Shown here: piece by piece, positions 16,117 through 24,392 of the stretch
How the letters are laid out: every line of letters starts with the position of its first letter
Numbering within the stretch: the first letter of the stretch is position 1
Source of the DNA: JALCOL01 sp022649665
GTDB taxonomy: Bacteria > Bacillota > Bacilli > Lactobacillales > Enterococcaceae
Length of the DNA stretch: 64,000 nucleotides
Assembly: GCA_030372335.1 (NCBI GenBank)
Contig: JAUDCW010000011.1
Reading direction: 5' to 3' (one strand)
Program-made: the position numbers and the translations under genes
Notes under the pieces: generated by a model
Databases searched by the model: none
The model's input: the letters and a program-made list of their open reading frames with translations, nothing else
Told to the model about the DNA's origin: nothing

Positions 16117-17792
16117 TGATCGAGATCGAGGATTTCTCTTTTTATTATCCGCAAAATGATGTACCCGCTTTGGATCAGCTGACGCTCAAGATCCCGAACG
16201 GTACTTTCAATGTCGTGATCGGCGAGAGCGGCAGCGGGAAGACAACACTGCTGCGGCAGTTCAAGCAGCGCCTGCGCCCGGCCGGTGTTCAGATCGGCAC
16301 GATCAAATTGGACGGACAGACGCTGGCTGAGCTGCCGGAAATAAGCGAAGCCGCGAAGATCGGGTTTGTCGCGCAGCGAGCCGACGAACAGCTGGTGAGT
16401 GACAAAGTGTGGCATGAGCTGGCGTTCGGCTTGGAAAACCTGGGGATGCCGCAAGAAGTGATCTATCAGCGGATCGCGGAGATGAGCACCTTTTTCGGGA
16501 TCGAAAGCTGGTTTGAACGCGATACGGATGCACTTTCCGGTGGGCAAAAACAGATCTTGAATCTGGCAAGCGTTTTAGCGATGCATCCAGCGCTCATCTT
16601 GCTGGATGAACCGGCGGCCCAACTAGATCCGCTGGCAGCCGCTGATTTTTTCCAGCTGCTGCGGCGCATCAACCAAGAGCTGGGGATCACGATCCTGCTG
16701 GCAGAGCATCGGTTGGAAGAGGTGCTGCCGCTGGCGGATCAATTACTGATCCTTGAACGCGGGAAACAAATTTTCTGTGCACCGCCCCAGCAATTGACAC
16801 CGCAATTTTACCGCGAATACCCGGCGCTCTTCCATTATTTGCCGGCCGCCGCTCAGCTTGCACTCAAGACGCGCGACGAGTCCAATGAAAATGCGGCCCT
16901 TCCATTAACGATCCGGGACGGCCGCACCTATTTGCAAAGTTTCGGCTGTCCGCGTGCCGCCGCTTCTGCGGAAAATCAAGCGGCTCCTCGCTTGCAAAAG
17001 GCTGTGATTTTATCGGCGGAACATCTTTGGTTCCGCTATGAAAAAGCGGAGCAGGCGGTGTTGAGTGATTTATCGCTGAAAGTCCCTGAAAATGAGATTT
17101 TGGCGTTAGCCGGCGGCAATGGCTCCGGAAAAAGCACGCTCCTTACTTTATTGTCCGGGCTGCGCCCGCCGCTGCGCGGAACGCTCAAGCTTGCCGGCAA
17201 AAAAATCGGGAAATACCCGCCTGCCATGCTTGCGGAGCAGTGGATCGGCTACTTGCCGCAAGATCCGCAATTGGTCATGACGGAAGAGACTGTCGCCGCG
17301 GATCTAAAGCTGGTCAGCAAATCACAAACTGCTTTTATGCGGGCCGCTGCAGCATTTTCACTTACACCGCTTCTAGAACGCCATCCATTTGATCTTTCCG
17401 GCGGCGAGCTGCAGTTGGCGGCGCTTGCGAAAGTCTGTTTGACAGAACCAAAGATCCTGCTCTTAGATGAGCCGACGAATGGGATCGATCCGGCGAAGCG
17501 CCAAGCACTGGGAGAAATTTTCTTGCAATTGAAAAAGGGCGGCACGACGATCATTTTTGCAACGCACGATTTAGAATTCGCGGCACAATTTGCCGACGAA
17601 TGCGCGCTGCTCTTCAATGGACGGATCGTGATGCAAAAAGCAGTCAATGAGTTTTTGCACACGAATTATTTTTATACGACAGCTGCGAACCGGATCGCGC
17701 GCGACTATTTTCCGCAAGCGGTCACGATCAAGGAGGTGGTACAATGTCTCAAAACGCATCTGCGTCAAAAAAATCCCGCACACCCCGACTGA
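16116..17792 (+). CDS. ECF transporter fused double ATPase (A-A')
   Basis: A 558-residue protein with two complete ABC ATPase domains in one chain. Domain 1 (about 1-235) has GESGSGKTTLL, LSGGQKQILNLA and LLDEPAAQLDP; domain 2 (about 290-520) has GGNGSGKSTLL, LSGGELQLAALAKV and LLLDEPTNGIDP. Between them lies a linker of about 55 residues. Such fused A-A' pairs are typical of ECF modules dedicated to one vitamin, in contrast to the shared EcfA1/EcfA2 pair. Translation starts at the ATG overlapping the T-component stop after AAAGGAG. The S-component gene begins inside its last 50 bases. Confidence 0.9.
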   Translation: MIEIEDFSFYYPQNDVPALDQLTLKIPNGTFNVVIGESGSGKTTLLRQFKQRLRPAGVQIGTIKLDGQTLAELPEISEAAKIGFVAQRADEQLVSDKVWHELAFGLENLGMPQEVIYQRIAEMSTFFGIESWFERDTDALSGGQKQILNLASVLAMHPALILLDEPAAQLDPLAAADFFQLLRRINQELGITILLAEHRLEEVLPLADQLLILERGKQIFCAPPQQLTPQFYREYPALFHYLPAAAQLALKTRDESNENAALPLTIRDGRTYLQSFGCPRAAASAENQAAPRLQKAVILSAEHLWFRYEKAEQAVLSDLSLKVPENEILALAGGNGSGKSTLLTLLSGLRPPLRGTLKLAGKKIGKYPPAMLAEQWIGYLPQDPQLVMTEETVAADLKLVSKSQTAFMRAAAAFSLTPLLERHPFDLSGGELQLAALAKVCLTEPKILLLDEPTNGIDPAKRQALGEIFLQLKKGGTTIIFATHDLEFAAQFADECALLFNGRIVMQKAVNEFLHTNYFYTTAANRIARDYFPQAVTIKEVVQCLKTHLRQKNPAHPD

Positions 17793-18469
17793 CCAGGACG
17801 ATGCTCGCTTATTTGCTTTTTTTAGCTCTTTTTTTCTGGGCAGCGGTGCGGTATGGGCGCAGCAGTTATCTGCTGTTGAGTTTTCTGCTGATCGCAGGTT
17901 CGCTGCTGTTTTTCTTTTTCACATTTGAACATCGTCGTCCGCAAGCGCGCGAGCTGGTGATCGTTGCGGTCTTTGTCGTTTTTGCAGTGATCGGCCGCGT
18001 AGCGCTTTTTATGCTGCCGCAGTTTAAAGCGATGGCAGCGCTTGTGATTTTGAGCGGGATCGTCTTAGGCGCTGAGAGCGGCTTTTTAGTCGGCGCATTG
18101 AGTGCACTCGTATCCAATATTTTTTTTACACAGGGTCCATGGACCTTGTGGCAAATGCTTGGCTTCGGACTGCTCGGCTTTTTGGCGGGATGCTTGTATC
18201 GCGCCGGCTGGCTGAAAAAAAACCGCATCGCACTGAGCGTCTTCGGATTTCTCAGCGTATGGCTGCTTTACGGCGGCATCATGAATGCGTCTTCGGTCGT
18301 CATGTTCACAAGCAGCTTCAGTTTCAAAGCTTTTCTGGCAATGATGGTCTCAAGCGCGCCGGCGGACTTCATTCATGCGCTGGCGACTGTTTTCTTTTTA
18401 AATCTTTTTTCGCACACGGTTTTTCAACAGATGCATCGTCTCAAGACGAAGTATCAAATTTTTGAATAA
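17744..18469 (+). CDS. ECF transporter S component, predicted cobalamin binder (CbrT-like)
   Basis: A 241-residue integral membrane protein with about seven or eight hydrophobic segments. The central motif GPWTLWQMLGFGLLGFLAG (about residues 131-149) is characteristic of S components, and the N-terminus has two or three extra membrane segments (about 15-60) compared with the usual six-helix fold. The ATG is preceded by AAGGAGGTGG within the ATPase gene, giving a 49-base overlap and probable translational coupling. The upstream B12 riboswitch, the dedicated T and fused A components and the DUF4430 lipoprotein point to cobalamin or a precursor as the substrate; the fold is visible, the substrate is inferred from context. 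Confidence 0.82.
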   Translation: MSQNASASKKSRTPRLTRTMLAYLLFLALFFWAAVRYGRSSYLLLSFLLIAGSLLFFFFTFEHRRPQARELVIVAVFVVFAVIGRVALFMLPQFKAMAALVILSGIVLGAESGFLVGALSALVSNIFFTQGPWTLWQMLGFGLLGFLAGCLYRAGWLKKNRIALSVFGFLSVWLLYGGIMNASSVVMFTSSFSFKAFLAMMVSSAPADFIHALATVFFLNLFSHTVFQQMHRLKTKYQIFE

Positions 18470-18483
18470 ATGGAGGAATTATT

Positions 18484-18900
18484 ATGAAAAAGTATTGGGC
18501 TCTATTTGCAGTGATCCTCAGCAGTTTGTTGCTGGTCACCGCCTGCGACAGCAGCAAGTCGCAAGAATCAGCAACATCGGAAACATCAGTGAGTACTGCC
18601 AGCAAGGAAAAAAGCCAGCAGGAAGCCGAGATCATTTTGCAAGAAGACGGCAAACAGCTTTCTGAAAAGACAGTCAAATTTTCCGAGGGCGCAAAATTGT
18701 TCGACGTATTGAGCAAGACATACTCAGTTGAAGCAAGTCAAGACGGCTTCATCACGGCGATCGATGGGCATAAACAAGACGCTGACGCTCAAAAATTCTG
18801 GCTCTTTACCGTCAACGGCAAACAAGCCGAAAAAGGTGCAAAAGACATCACGCTCCACGCTGGCGACAAAGTGGTATTCGATCTCCAAGTGACGAAGTAA
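18484..18900 (+). CDS. DUF4430 lipoprotein, transcobalamin-like domain
   Basis: A 138-residue lipoprotein. The N-terminus (KKYWALFAVILSSLLLVTAC) ends in a lipobox with the lipidated cysteine at residue 20, followed by a Ser/Glu-rich spacer. The C-terminal domain (about 55-138) contains GAKLFDVLSKTY, GFITAIDGHK, FWLFTVNGKQAEKGA and HAGDKVVFDL, the order of motifs in DUF4430, which is related to the C-terminal beta domain of animal transcobalamin and intrinsic factor. It starts 15 bases after the S component and ends at a terminator, so it is the last gene of the B12 operon. It probably presents a corrinoid to the transporter outside the membrane, which is inference. Confidence 0.85.
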   Translation: MKKYWALFAVILSSLLLVTACDSSKSQESATSETSVSTASKEKSQQEAEIILQEDGKQLSEKTVKFSEGAKLFDVLSKTYSVEASQDGFITAIDGHKQDADAQKFWLFTVNGKQAEKGAKDITLHAGDKVVFDLQVTK

Positions 18901-18920
18901 AAACAAGTTAGATGAAAAAA

Positions 18921-18953
18921 GGGCGCTGACTTTTTTGTCAGGGCCCATTTTTT
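18921..18953. terminator. Terminator at the end of the B12-transport operon
   Basis: GGGCGCTGAC pairs with GTCAGGGCCC (bulged) and is flanked by A6 and T6 runs, so it can serve both convergent genes. Confidence 0.75.
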
Positions 18954-19470
18954 AACGCTTATGCTTTTGTTTTTTGCGGATTTTACGCATGATTTTTTCA
19001 CGTTCTTTGGCTGGATAAGATCGCAATGGTTTGCCGACTTTCGGCAATTGGACAGCTTGCTGGACCATTTGCTGGAAGGTTTGCGCCACTTTTTCAGTTT
19101 CCGCTGGAGCTTTTTCCGCCGTATCTTGCAGTGCGAGGGCGTTGATGATCGCTGAAGCATTGCGGATATAATTTTTTTCGTCTAAAAAGTTCAAAAAGTC
19201 GCGGATCAATTCGCCAAAGCGATTTTCAAAACGCACGAACTGCGGGATCTTTTGCGGTAAAACAGTATCCCAGACTTCTCTGACGGCTTTGCCGGTCCAG
19301 CGTTTCGGGGTCAGCTGTTTTTCCTGATAGATCGTCAGCGCAAAGTCGTGCAAGAAGCCTGCTTGAGATTTGTCGCGCTTGCTGCCCGTCGAAGAAGCAA
19401 AAAATTCATCCGCCCATTCATTGATTTGTTTGTTGATATATTCGGCAGTTTTTTCTGAATACTGCGCCAT
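18952..19470 (-). CDS. Hypothetical basic cytoplasmic protein
   Basis: A 172-residue protein without signal peptide or membrane segment that I do not recognise. It is rich in helix-forming residues, with aromatic and charged clusters in the first 110 residues (for example KRWTGKAVREVWDTVLPQ), an Ala/Gln-rich middle, and a strongly basic tail ending KIMRKIRKKQKHKR, which could bind nucleic acid or the membrane. The ATG follows GGAGTGTGA at suitable spacing. It is monocistronic and convergent with the B12 operon. No function is assigned. Confidence 0.6.
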   Translation of the reverse strand: MAQYSEKTAEYINKQINEWADEFFASSTGSKRDKSQAGFLHDFALTIYQEKQLTPKRWTGKAVREVWDTVLPQKIPQFVRFENRFGELIRDFLNFLDEKNYIRNASAIINALALQDTAEKAPAETEKVAQTFQQMVQQAVQLPKVGKPLRSYPAKEREKIMRKIRKKQKHKR

Positions 19471-19594
19471 TGCTCACACTCCATTTCTATTCCATGGATA
19501 TTTTACCATATCGCCGGAGCTTGTCTAGCTGTCTGGGTGATTGCATCCCGCCGCAGAATCGATTAAGATACAAAAAGAAGATGAGGAGGAGCGT

Positions 19595-20083
19595 ATGAAA
19601 AAAGAAGGATCATGGTTTTTGGTGATCGCTTTTGCGGTCATGGCGCTTTTGTTTTTCAGTTCAGCACAAACTTACGAACAGCAGTCGCAGATCGGCCTTT
19701 TGGGGCGCCTTTTGCACAACGAACCATTCAAAGCTTCATTGAGCAAGATCTCGTTTGATTATGCTGGAACAAATATTTCGATCCGCACCAACGGTTATTT
19801 TCATTTTGTTGAATTTTTTGTCCGCAAAGGGGCGCACTTTTTGACGTATTTCATTTTGGGCTTCAGCTGGTTTTTAGGTTTGATGCCGCGCGTCAAAAGT
19901 TATTCTTTGACCGCTATCGTCGCATGGCTGGCCGCGACCGGTTATGCGGGACTCGACGAATTTCACCAGATGCTCACCGGGGGACGGACGCCGCTGTTTC
20001 AAGACGTTGTGCTCGACAGCTGTGCAGCGCTTGCCGCCGTCTTGCTTTTTGCGATGATCCGCCGGTTGCGGCGCGGCCGCTAG
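19595..20083 (+). CDS. VanZ-family membrane protein
   Basis: A 162-residue protein with an N-terminal membrane segment (WFLVIAFAVMALLFFSS), a loop of about 60 residues outside, and three more membrane segments. The VanZ signature is visible: VRKGAHFLTYFILGFSW, then GLDEFHQMLTGGRTPLFQDVVLD, then a last hydrophobic helix. VanZ-like proteins are linked to low-level teicoplanin resistance in one context but mostly have no known role. The frame is open 18 codons upstream; the ATG at 19595 after GAGGAGGAG is preferred. It lies 80 bases before yebC, which has its own promoter. Confidence 0.85.
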   Translation: MKKEGSWFLVIAFAVMALLFFSSAQTYEQQSQIGLLGRLLHNEPFKASLSKISFDYAGTNISIRTNGYFHFVEFFVRKGAHFLTYFILGFSWFLGLMPRVKSYSLTAIVAWLAATGYAGLDEFHQMLTGGRTPLFQDVVLDSCAALAAVLLFAMIRRLRRGR

Positions 20084-20089
20084 CGGATT

Positions 20090-20117
20090 TTGCGATTTTC
20101 ATGGAAAGTAGTATGAT
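20090..20117 (+). promoter_or_regulatory. Promoter of yebC
   Basis: TTGCGA (20090-20095), 16-base spacer, TATGAT (20112-20117), 46 bases before the yebC start codon. Confidence 0.5.
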
Positions 20118-20162
20118 AGTATTGTCTACTGGACGCTAAAGAAATTGAGGAGGAAAAATACC

Positions 20163-20885
20163 ATGTCAGGACATAGTAAATGGAACAATATTCAAGGCCG
20201 AAAAAATGCGCAAGACGCAAAACGAGGCAAGATCTTTCAAAAGATCTCCAAGGAGATCTATATGGCGGCTAAAGCGGGCGGCCCTGACCCGACGTCCAAC
20301 CCTCAATTGCGTTTGATGATCGATAAAGCACGTGCGAGCAATATGCCGAAAGACAATATTCAGCGCGCGATCAAAAAAGCAACTTCCGCAACTGACGGCG
20401 AGAATTATGAAGAAGTCGTTTATGAAGGATATGCACCAGGCGGAGTAGCGATCTTGGTCCACGCTTTGACGGACAACCGCAACCGGACGTCGACCAATGT
20501 ACGGGTTGCTTTCAATAAAAATGGCGGTTCTTTAGGGGAAGCCGGTTCGGTCAGCTATATGTTCGACCGGAAAGGCTATATCGTGATCGAGCGTGAAGGA
20601 CTGGATGTCACTGAAGACGAAATGCTGGATGAAGCGTTGGAAGCTGGCGCAGAAGACTTGCAAACTTCGCCGGAAGTTTTTGAACTTTATACTGCACCGG
20701 AAGACTTTACTGCCGTGCGCGATCAACTGGAAAAAGACGGATTCAAACTCGCGCACGCTGAGCTGACGATGGTTCCGCAAACGGAAACGCCAGTGCCGGA
20801 AAATAAGCAGGAACAATTCGATAATTTGATCGAACGCTTGGAAGAGGACGATGACGTCTCAGACGTCTATACGGCCGCTGAATAA
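20163..20885 (+). CDS. yebC: YebC/PmpR (TACO1) family protein
   Basis: A 240-residue cytoplasmic protein with the invariant N-terminus SGHSKWNNIQGRKNAQDAKRG, then TSNPQLRLMIDKARASNMPK, YEGYAPGGVAILVH, TDNRNRT and a C-terminal acidic region. Members were described as DNA-binding regulators (PmpR) and, more recently, as translation factors that help ribosomes through proline stretches. The ATG after GAGGAGG at 20163 fits the conserved start; the frame is open six codons further upstream. The gene precedes comGA, separated by a terminator, an order common in Lactobacillales. Confidence 0.94.
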   Translation: MSGHSKWNNIQGRKNAQDAKRGKIFQKISKEIYMAAKAGGPDPTSNPQLRLMIDKARASNMPKDNIQRAIKKATSATDGENYEEVVYEGYAPGGVAILVHALTDNRNRTSTNVRVAFNKNGGSLGEAGSVSYMFDRKGYIVIEREGLDVTEDEMLDEALEAGAEDLQTSPEVFELYTAPEDFTAVRDQLEKDGFKLAHAELTMVPQTETPVPENKQEQFDNLIERLEEDDDVSDVYTAAE

Positions 20886-20907
20886 AAAAATAATTTAGCA
20901 GCTGCTT

Positions 20908-20947
20908 AAGAAGTATGGCAAAAGTGCCATGCTTCTTTTTTTTTTGC
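20908..20947 (+). terminator. Terminator after yebC
   Basis: AAGAAGTATGGCA pairs with TGCCATGCTTCTT around a four-base loop, followed by a long T run. Confidence 0.88.
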
Positions 20948-20975
20948 GTATCTTTTGGTAAGGAGGTGAGAAGAC

Positions 20976-22013
20976 GTGGAGATCCAGGAGACGGTCGAAG
21001 AACTGCTGGCGGCGGGCTTGGCAGCGGGGACCGCCGATATCTATTTTTTGCCCCGAAGCGATACATGCGAGATCAGTTTTCGCGGACAAAGAGAGAAAAA
21101 ATGCTGGAAAAAGCTCGACTTGGCAGCCGGTGAAAAATTGATCCGTCACTTCAAATTTTTAGCAGCCATGGATATCGGCGAAAAACGCAAGCCGCAGACT
21201 GGCGCAGCAACTTTATATGTACACGAAGAAACAGTCCGGTTGCGCTTGTCGAGCGTTGGCGATTTTCAAGGAAAAGAGAGTTTGGTGATCCGGATTTTGC
21301 CGACGGAAGCAAGCGGGGCGAAAAAGGCTTCCTACTTTTTTCAAGAACAGCTCAGCTTCATTGAGTCTGCCCTCGGTCGGCGCGGTTTGTTTGTTTTTGC
21401 AGGACCGGTCGGCAGCGGGAAAACAACGACAATGTATCATTTGGCCCGCAAGAAATTTTACGGACGGCAAGTGATCGCGATCGAAGACCCAGTCGAAATC
21501 GAGGAGCCCGCCTTTTTGCAGCTGCAGACAAACGAAAAGATCCAAATGGATTATGAGGAGCTGATCAAGGCTTGTTTGCGCCACCGGCCGGATTGTTTGA
21601 TTTTAGGCGAGATCCGCGATGCTGAAACAGCGAAAATGGCGGTGCGTGCTGCACTGACCGGGCATACCGTGCTGGCGACCGTCCACTCAGGGGAGTTGGC
21701 CGGGATCCCGGCGCGCTTGCGGGAACTCGGCGTATCGCAATCCGAAATCGAAGAGTGCATCAAAGGCATGATCTTTCAGCGTCTTCTGCCCGTCGCCTTT
21801 GAACACGGAAAAGAAGCAGTGCTCTTCGACCTCTATTTGCCGGAAAGGGGAGATCTTCATAGCAGCTGGAATCAAAGCCTCAAAAAATGCTGGTCAGTTG
21901 GATTCATTGAAACAAAAATTTTGCAGGAAGAAAAAATCATTGAATCCCAAAGCGGAGCAGTGCCTCCTATATTTCATGAAAGAGCTGCTGAAAAACGGCT
22001 TTTCGATCAATGA
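20976..22013 (+). CDS. comGA: Competence pseudopilus assembly ATPase ComGA
   Basis: The hexameric ATPase of the DNA-uptake pseudopilus, a member of the type II/IV secretion (PilB/GspE) family. The 345-residue protein shows Walker A AGPVGSGKTTTMYHL (about residue 140), the Asp box IAIEDPVEIEE, Walker B LILGEIRDAETAKMAV and the His box TGHTVLATVHSG. It acts at the inner face of the membrane with ComGB. The start is GTG preceded by AAGGAGGTGAG. It is the first gene of comGA-comGG; no separate promoter was recognised between the yebC terminator and this start. Confidence 0.94.
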   Translation: MEIQETVEELLAAGLAAGTADIYFLPRSDTCEISFRGQREKKCWKKLDLAAGEKLIRHFKFLAAMDIGEKRKPQTGAATLYVHEETVRLRLSSVGDFQGKESLVIRILPTEASGAKKASYFFQEQLSFIESALGRRGLFVFAGPVGSGKTTTMYHLARKKFYGRQVIAIEDPVEIEEPAFLQLQTNEKIQMDYEELIKACLRHRPDCLILGEIRDAETAKMAVRAALTGHTVLATVHSGELAGIPARLRELGVSQSEIEECIKGMIFQRLLPVAFEHGKEAVLFDLYLPERGDLHSSWNQSLKKCWSVGFIETKILQEEKIIESQSGAVPPIFHERAAEKRLFDQ

Positions 22014-22935
22014 AAGCTTGGCGTTTATCACGAAATTGGAGGGGCCGGAAAAAGCCGCAGCGGCAGCTCTCTTACGCGAATTGGAAAAAGGTGCTCCGCT
22101 TGCGGAAGGATTCAAAGCAGTCGGCGCCTCGAAAAGTCTTCAGACACAAATCGCGCTTGCCGAGATTCATGGTGACTTTTTGGGAACGATCACGATCAGC
22201 GAAAAGACCCACCGAATGCTCGAAAAACAAAAGAAGCAGCTGCTCAAAGTCGCACTGTATCCGTGTATCCTGCTCTTGTTTTTGCTGGGAATGCTCTTGG
22301 TGATGCAAGTCTATCTGCTGCCGCAGCTTCTTGAGATGCAAGAGGGCAAAAAAAGTTGGAGTTTCGCATTTTTTGAAGCCCTCCCGCAGATCATTTTACT
22401 GACAGTGCTCGGACTTTTGCTGGCGGCATCTCTCGGCAAACGCTTCATGAGCCGCTGGCCGGTCTACCGGCGGACCTTGTTTTTGATCCGTTTGCCGATT
22501 ATAGGCAAATGCTATCGTGAGTATTTGAGCGCTTATTTCAGCCGCGAGCTGGGGAAGCTGTTCGCCCAAGGGCTGGAGATGAAAAAGATCCTGCAAGTAC
22601 TGGTGGCAGAAGCCGCGCTGCCGGTCATGAAAGCCTGGGCGGAAGAGGTCGCGGAGGATACCGCAAAGGGGCTGGAAACCTTGAAGACTTTTGACCGCTG
22701 GGAATTTTTCAATATGGAGATGGGGCACATCGCAAATACCAGCAGCATGAGCGGACATTTAGGCGAAGAGCTGCTGCTTTATAGCGAGATGTGCTGGGAA
22801 CGCTTGATGCAGCGCTTCGAAAAAATGATCCATTTGATCCAGCCGCTTGTCTTTTTATTTATTGCCTGTATGATTTTGCTGCTCTATAGTGCGCTGCTTT
22901 TGCCGATTTATAACACCAGCTGGGGGGATATGTGA
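21898..22935 (+). CDS. comGB: Competence pseudopilus membrane platform ComGB
   Basis: The polytopic GspF/PilC-like platform protein. From the chosen TTG it has 345 residues: an N-terminal cytoplasmic GspF domain with KNGFSINESLAF, membrane segments around residues 125-145 and 165-190, a second cytoplasmic domain with EYLSAYFSRELGKLFAQGL, and a last membrane helix near the end. The frame stays open back to 21799 inside comGA, and no good ribosome-binding site is visible; a TTG at 21898 or 21907, or the ATG at 21979, could be used, with coupling to comGA translation. The stop overlaps the comGC start (TGATG). Confidence 0.85.
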   Translation: MDSLKQKFCRKKKSLNPKAEQCLLYFMKELLKNGFSINESLAFITKLEGPEKAAAAALLRELEKGAPLAEGFKAVGASKSLQTQIALAEIHGDFLGTITISEKTHRMLEKQKKQLLKVALYPCILLLFLLGMLLVMQVYLLPQLLEMQEGKKSWSFAFFEALPQIILLTVLGLLLAASLGKRFMSRWPVYRRTLFLIRLPIIGKCYREYLSAYFSRELGKLFAQGLEMKKILQVLVAEAALPVMKAWAEEVAEDTAKGLETLKTFDRWEFFNMEMGHIANTSSMSGHLGEELLLYSEMCWERLMQRFEKMIHLIQPLVFLFIACMILLLYSALLLPIYNTSWGDM

Positions 22936-23225
22936 TGAAAAAGAAAAGAAAGAACGGCTTTACACTTTTAGAAATGCTGATCGTTTTAGGGATCATTGCT
23001 GTGCTCTTTTTGCTGTTTATTCCAAACATTACCAAACAAAGTGACAATATCCAAGGAACCGAAAAAGAAACGATCACGAATGTCGTCAAAACGCAGCGCG
23101 AACTGTATACGCTGGAGAAAAATGAAAAACCGACAAGTTTGGATATGATGTATCAAGAGAAATACTTGACGAAAAAACAGTTTGAGAAAGCCCAAAAACT
23201 ATCGATCCCGGTCGATGTGGAATAA
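22935..23225 (+). CDS. comGC: Major competence pseudopilin ComGC
   Basis: The main subunit of the DNA-uptake pseudopilus. The 96-residue precursor has a short basic leader ending in the prepilin peptidase (ComC) site, KKRKNG/FTLLEMLIVL, and then a hydrophobic helix of about 20 residues, with the conserved Glu at position +5 of the mature protein. The C-terminal part is a small globular domain with TVVKTQRELYTLE-like helix features. The ATG at 22935 overlaps the comGB stop; a GTG one codon upstream is an alternative. It overlaps the comGD start by eleven bases. Confidence 0.92.
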   Translation: MKKKRKNGFTLLEMLIVLGIIAVLFLLFIPNITKQSDNIQGTEKETITNVVKTQRELYTLEKNEKPTSLDMMYQEKYLTKKQFEKAQKLSIPVDVE

Positions 23226-23739
23226 ACGCGGCTTCACGCTTTTGGAAACGCTGATCGTGATGATGATCGCCAGTATGATGCTGCTGCTTGCGCTTTTCGG
23301 CTGGGGACGCCTCCAAAACGATTTGGAGGAACAGCGTTTTTTAGCCAACTTTGAGCGCAATATCCAGCACATTCAGCAAGTAGCGATCATCCAAGAAGTC
23401 GTGACCTTCTTCCGTTTCTCAAAACAGGACGGCGAAATCATTTTTTACAGCCGGAAAAACGGATATTTGACCAAAATCCATGAAATGAAGATCCCGCCTG
23501 CAATCGAAGCGGCGGGGAGTGCGGAGACTCAGTTTCTGCGCGGTTCAGGAAACATTTCAAAGCTGACCAGTTATACGTTCCAATTGAAAAATCAGCAAAA
23601 AAAAGTGACGTATCAATTTCAAGTAGGGAGCGGTCGATTTGAAATCAAAACGAATAGCACGAAAGCTGCCGGCTTACCTGCTTTTGGAAACATTGTTTGC
23701 ACTGGGAATCATCGCGGTGATCTTTACGACGATGTTTGA
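23215..23739 (+). CDS. comGD: Minor pseudopilin ComGD
   Basis: A type IV pilin-like minor pseudopilin of 174 residues. It begins MWNKRG/FTLLETLIVMMIAS, with the prepilin cleavage site and +5 glutamate, followed by a beta-rich domain of about 130 residues. The ATG lies within the end of comGC. The C-terminal 33 residues are encoded in the region where comGE already begins (101-base overlap), longer than usual; ComGD homologues are often about 145 residues, so the extreme C-terminus may be an extension peculiar to this strain. Confidence 0.85.
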   Translation: MWNKRGFTLLETLIVMMIASMMLLLALFGWGRLQNDLEEQRFLANFERNIQHIQQVAIIQEVVTFFRFSKQDGEIIFYSRKNGYLTKIHEMKIPPAIEAAGSAETQFLRGSGNISKLTSYTFQLKNQQKKVTYQFQVGSGRFEIKTNSTKAAGLPAFGNIVCTGNHRGDLYDDV

Positions 23740-23959
23740 AACGACGTTGTTTTTGGAAGAGCAAAAACGTGCCGCACGCGCTCAAACAGCTGGTGCACGG
23801 ATCCTTTATGAACAGGCCCGCAGTTTGCGGTTAAACAAAACGTATCCGCAAGAAGTCGAGCGGCAAGGGAAAACATTCGTGATCACAGTCGATGCAGCTG
23901 CACGCCCGGCAATCAGTGTTAAAGCCGAGGGGATCGATTATCATGTTGCCCCGGAATAA
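23639..23959 (+). CDS. comGE: Minor pseudopilin ComGE
   Basis: A 106-residue small pseudopilin-like protein. The N-terminus KSKRIARKLPAYLLLETLFALG contains a pilin-like hydrophobic helix with the glutamate in LLLETLFAL, preceded by a basic leader; the processing residue is less typical than in ComGC. The rest is a short polar domain. The start is TTG after AGGGAGCGG, inside comGD. It overlaps the next gene by 17 bases. Assignment rests on position in the operon and the helix; sequence conservation in this family is low. Confidence 0.78.
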   Translation: MKSKRIARKLPAYLLLETLFALGIIAVIFTTMFETTLFLEEQKRAARAQTAGARILYEQARSLRLNKTYPQEVERQGKTFVITVDAAARPAISVKAEGIDYHVAPE

Positions 23960-24392
23960 AGCGGCGTTCACACTGCTTGAATGTCTTTGTGCGATGATGT
24001 TTATCGGTTGTTTGTTTCTCAGTTTACCGACGATCGTGCAGCAAGTTGAAAAAACAAATTCGCGACTGGCCGGGCGCGCAGAAAAAGAGTGGGAACTATT
24101 CCTGCACCAGCTGGCTTATGAAACGAAAGGTGCAGTTTTGACACAGGTCACTCAATATAATTTGTATTTTTCCGATCCAACGACCGAAAGCCGGGAGATC
24201 GTGATCCGGCGTTATCAGACGGATAAGATCCGCAAGACGACCGGCAGTAACAAAGGGCATCAGCTGCTCTTGACCGGACTAAAAGACGCGCGCTTCTCAG
24301 AAGAAGGCGAACAAGTGAAAGTAGAGGTCGAATTTTTGAGTGGAGAAAAATTTTGGACATATTGTCAATTTGAAACCGCAGCAGATCGCTAA
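23943..24392 (+). CDS. comGF: Minor pseudopilin ComGF
   Basis: A 149-residue ComGF-type protein. It starts MLPRNKAAFTLLECLCAMM, again a basic leader, a pilin-like FTLLE and a hydrophobic helix, followed by a domain with the family-typical sequence WELFLHQLAYETKGA and a beta-rich C-terminus. The ATG at 23943 is preceded by GAGGGG at a slightly long distance; the open frame extends 17 codons further upstream within comGE. It overlaps the comGG start by 23 bases. Confidence 0.83.
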   Translation: MLPRNKAAFTLLECLCAMMFIGCLFLSLPTIVQQVEKTNSRLAGRAEKEWELFLHQLAYETKGAVLTQVTQYNLYFSDPTTESREIVIRRYQTDKIRKTTGSNKGHQLLLTGLKDARFSEEGEQVKVEVEFLSGEKFWTYCQFETAADR

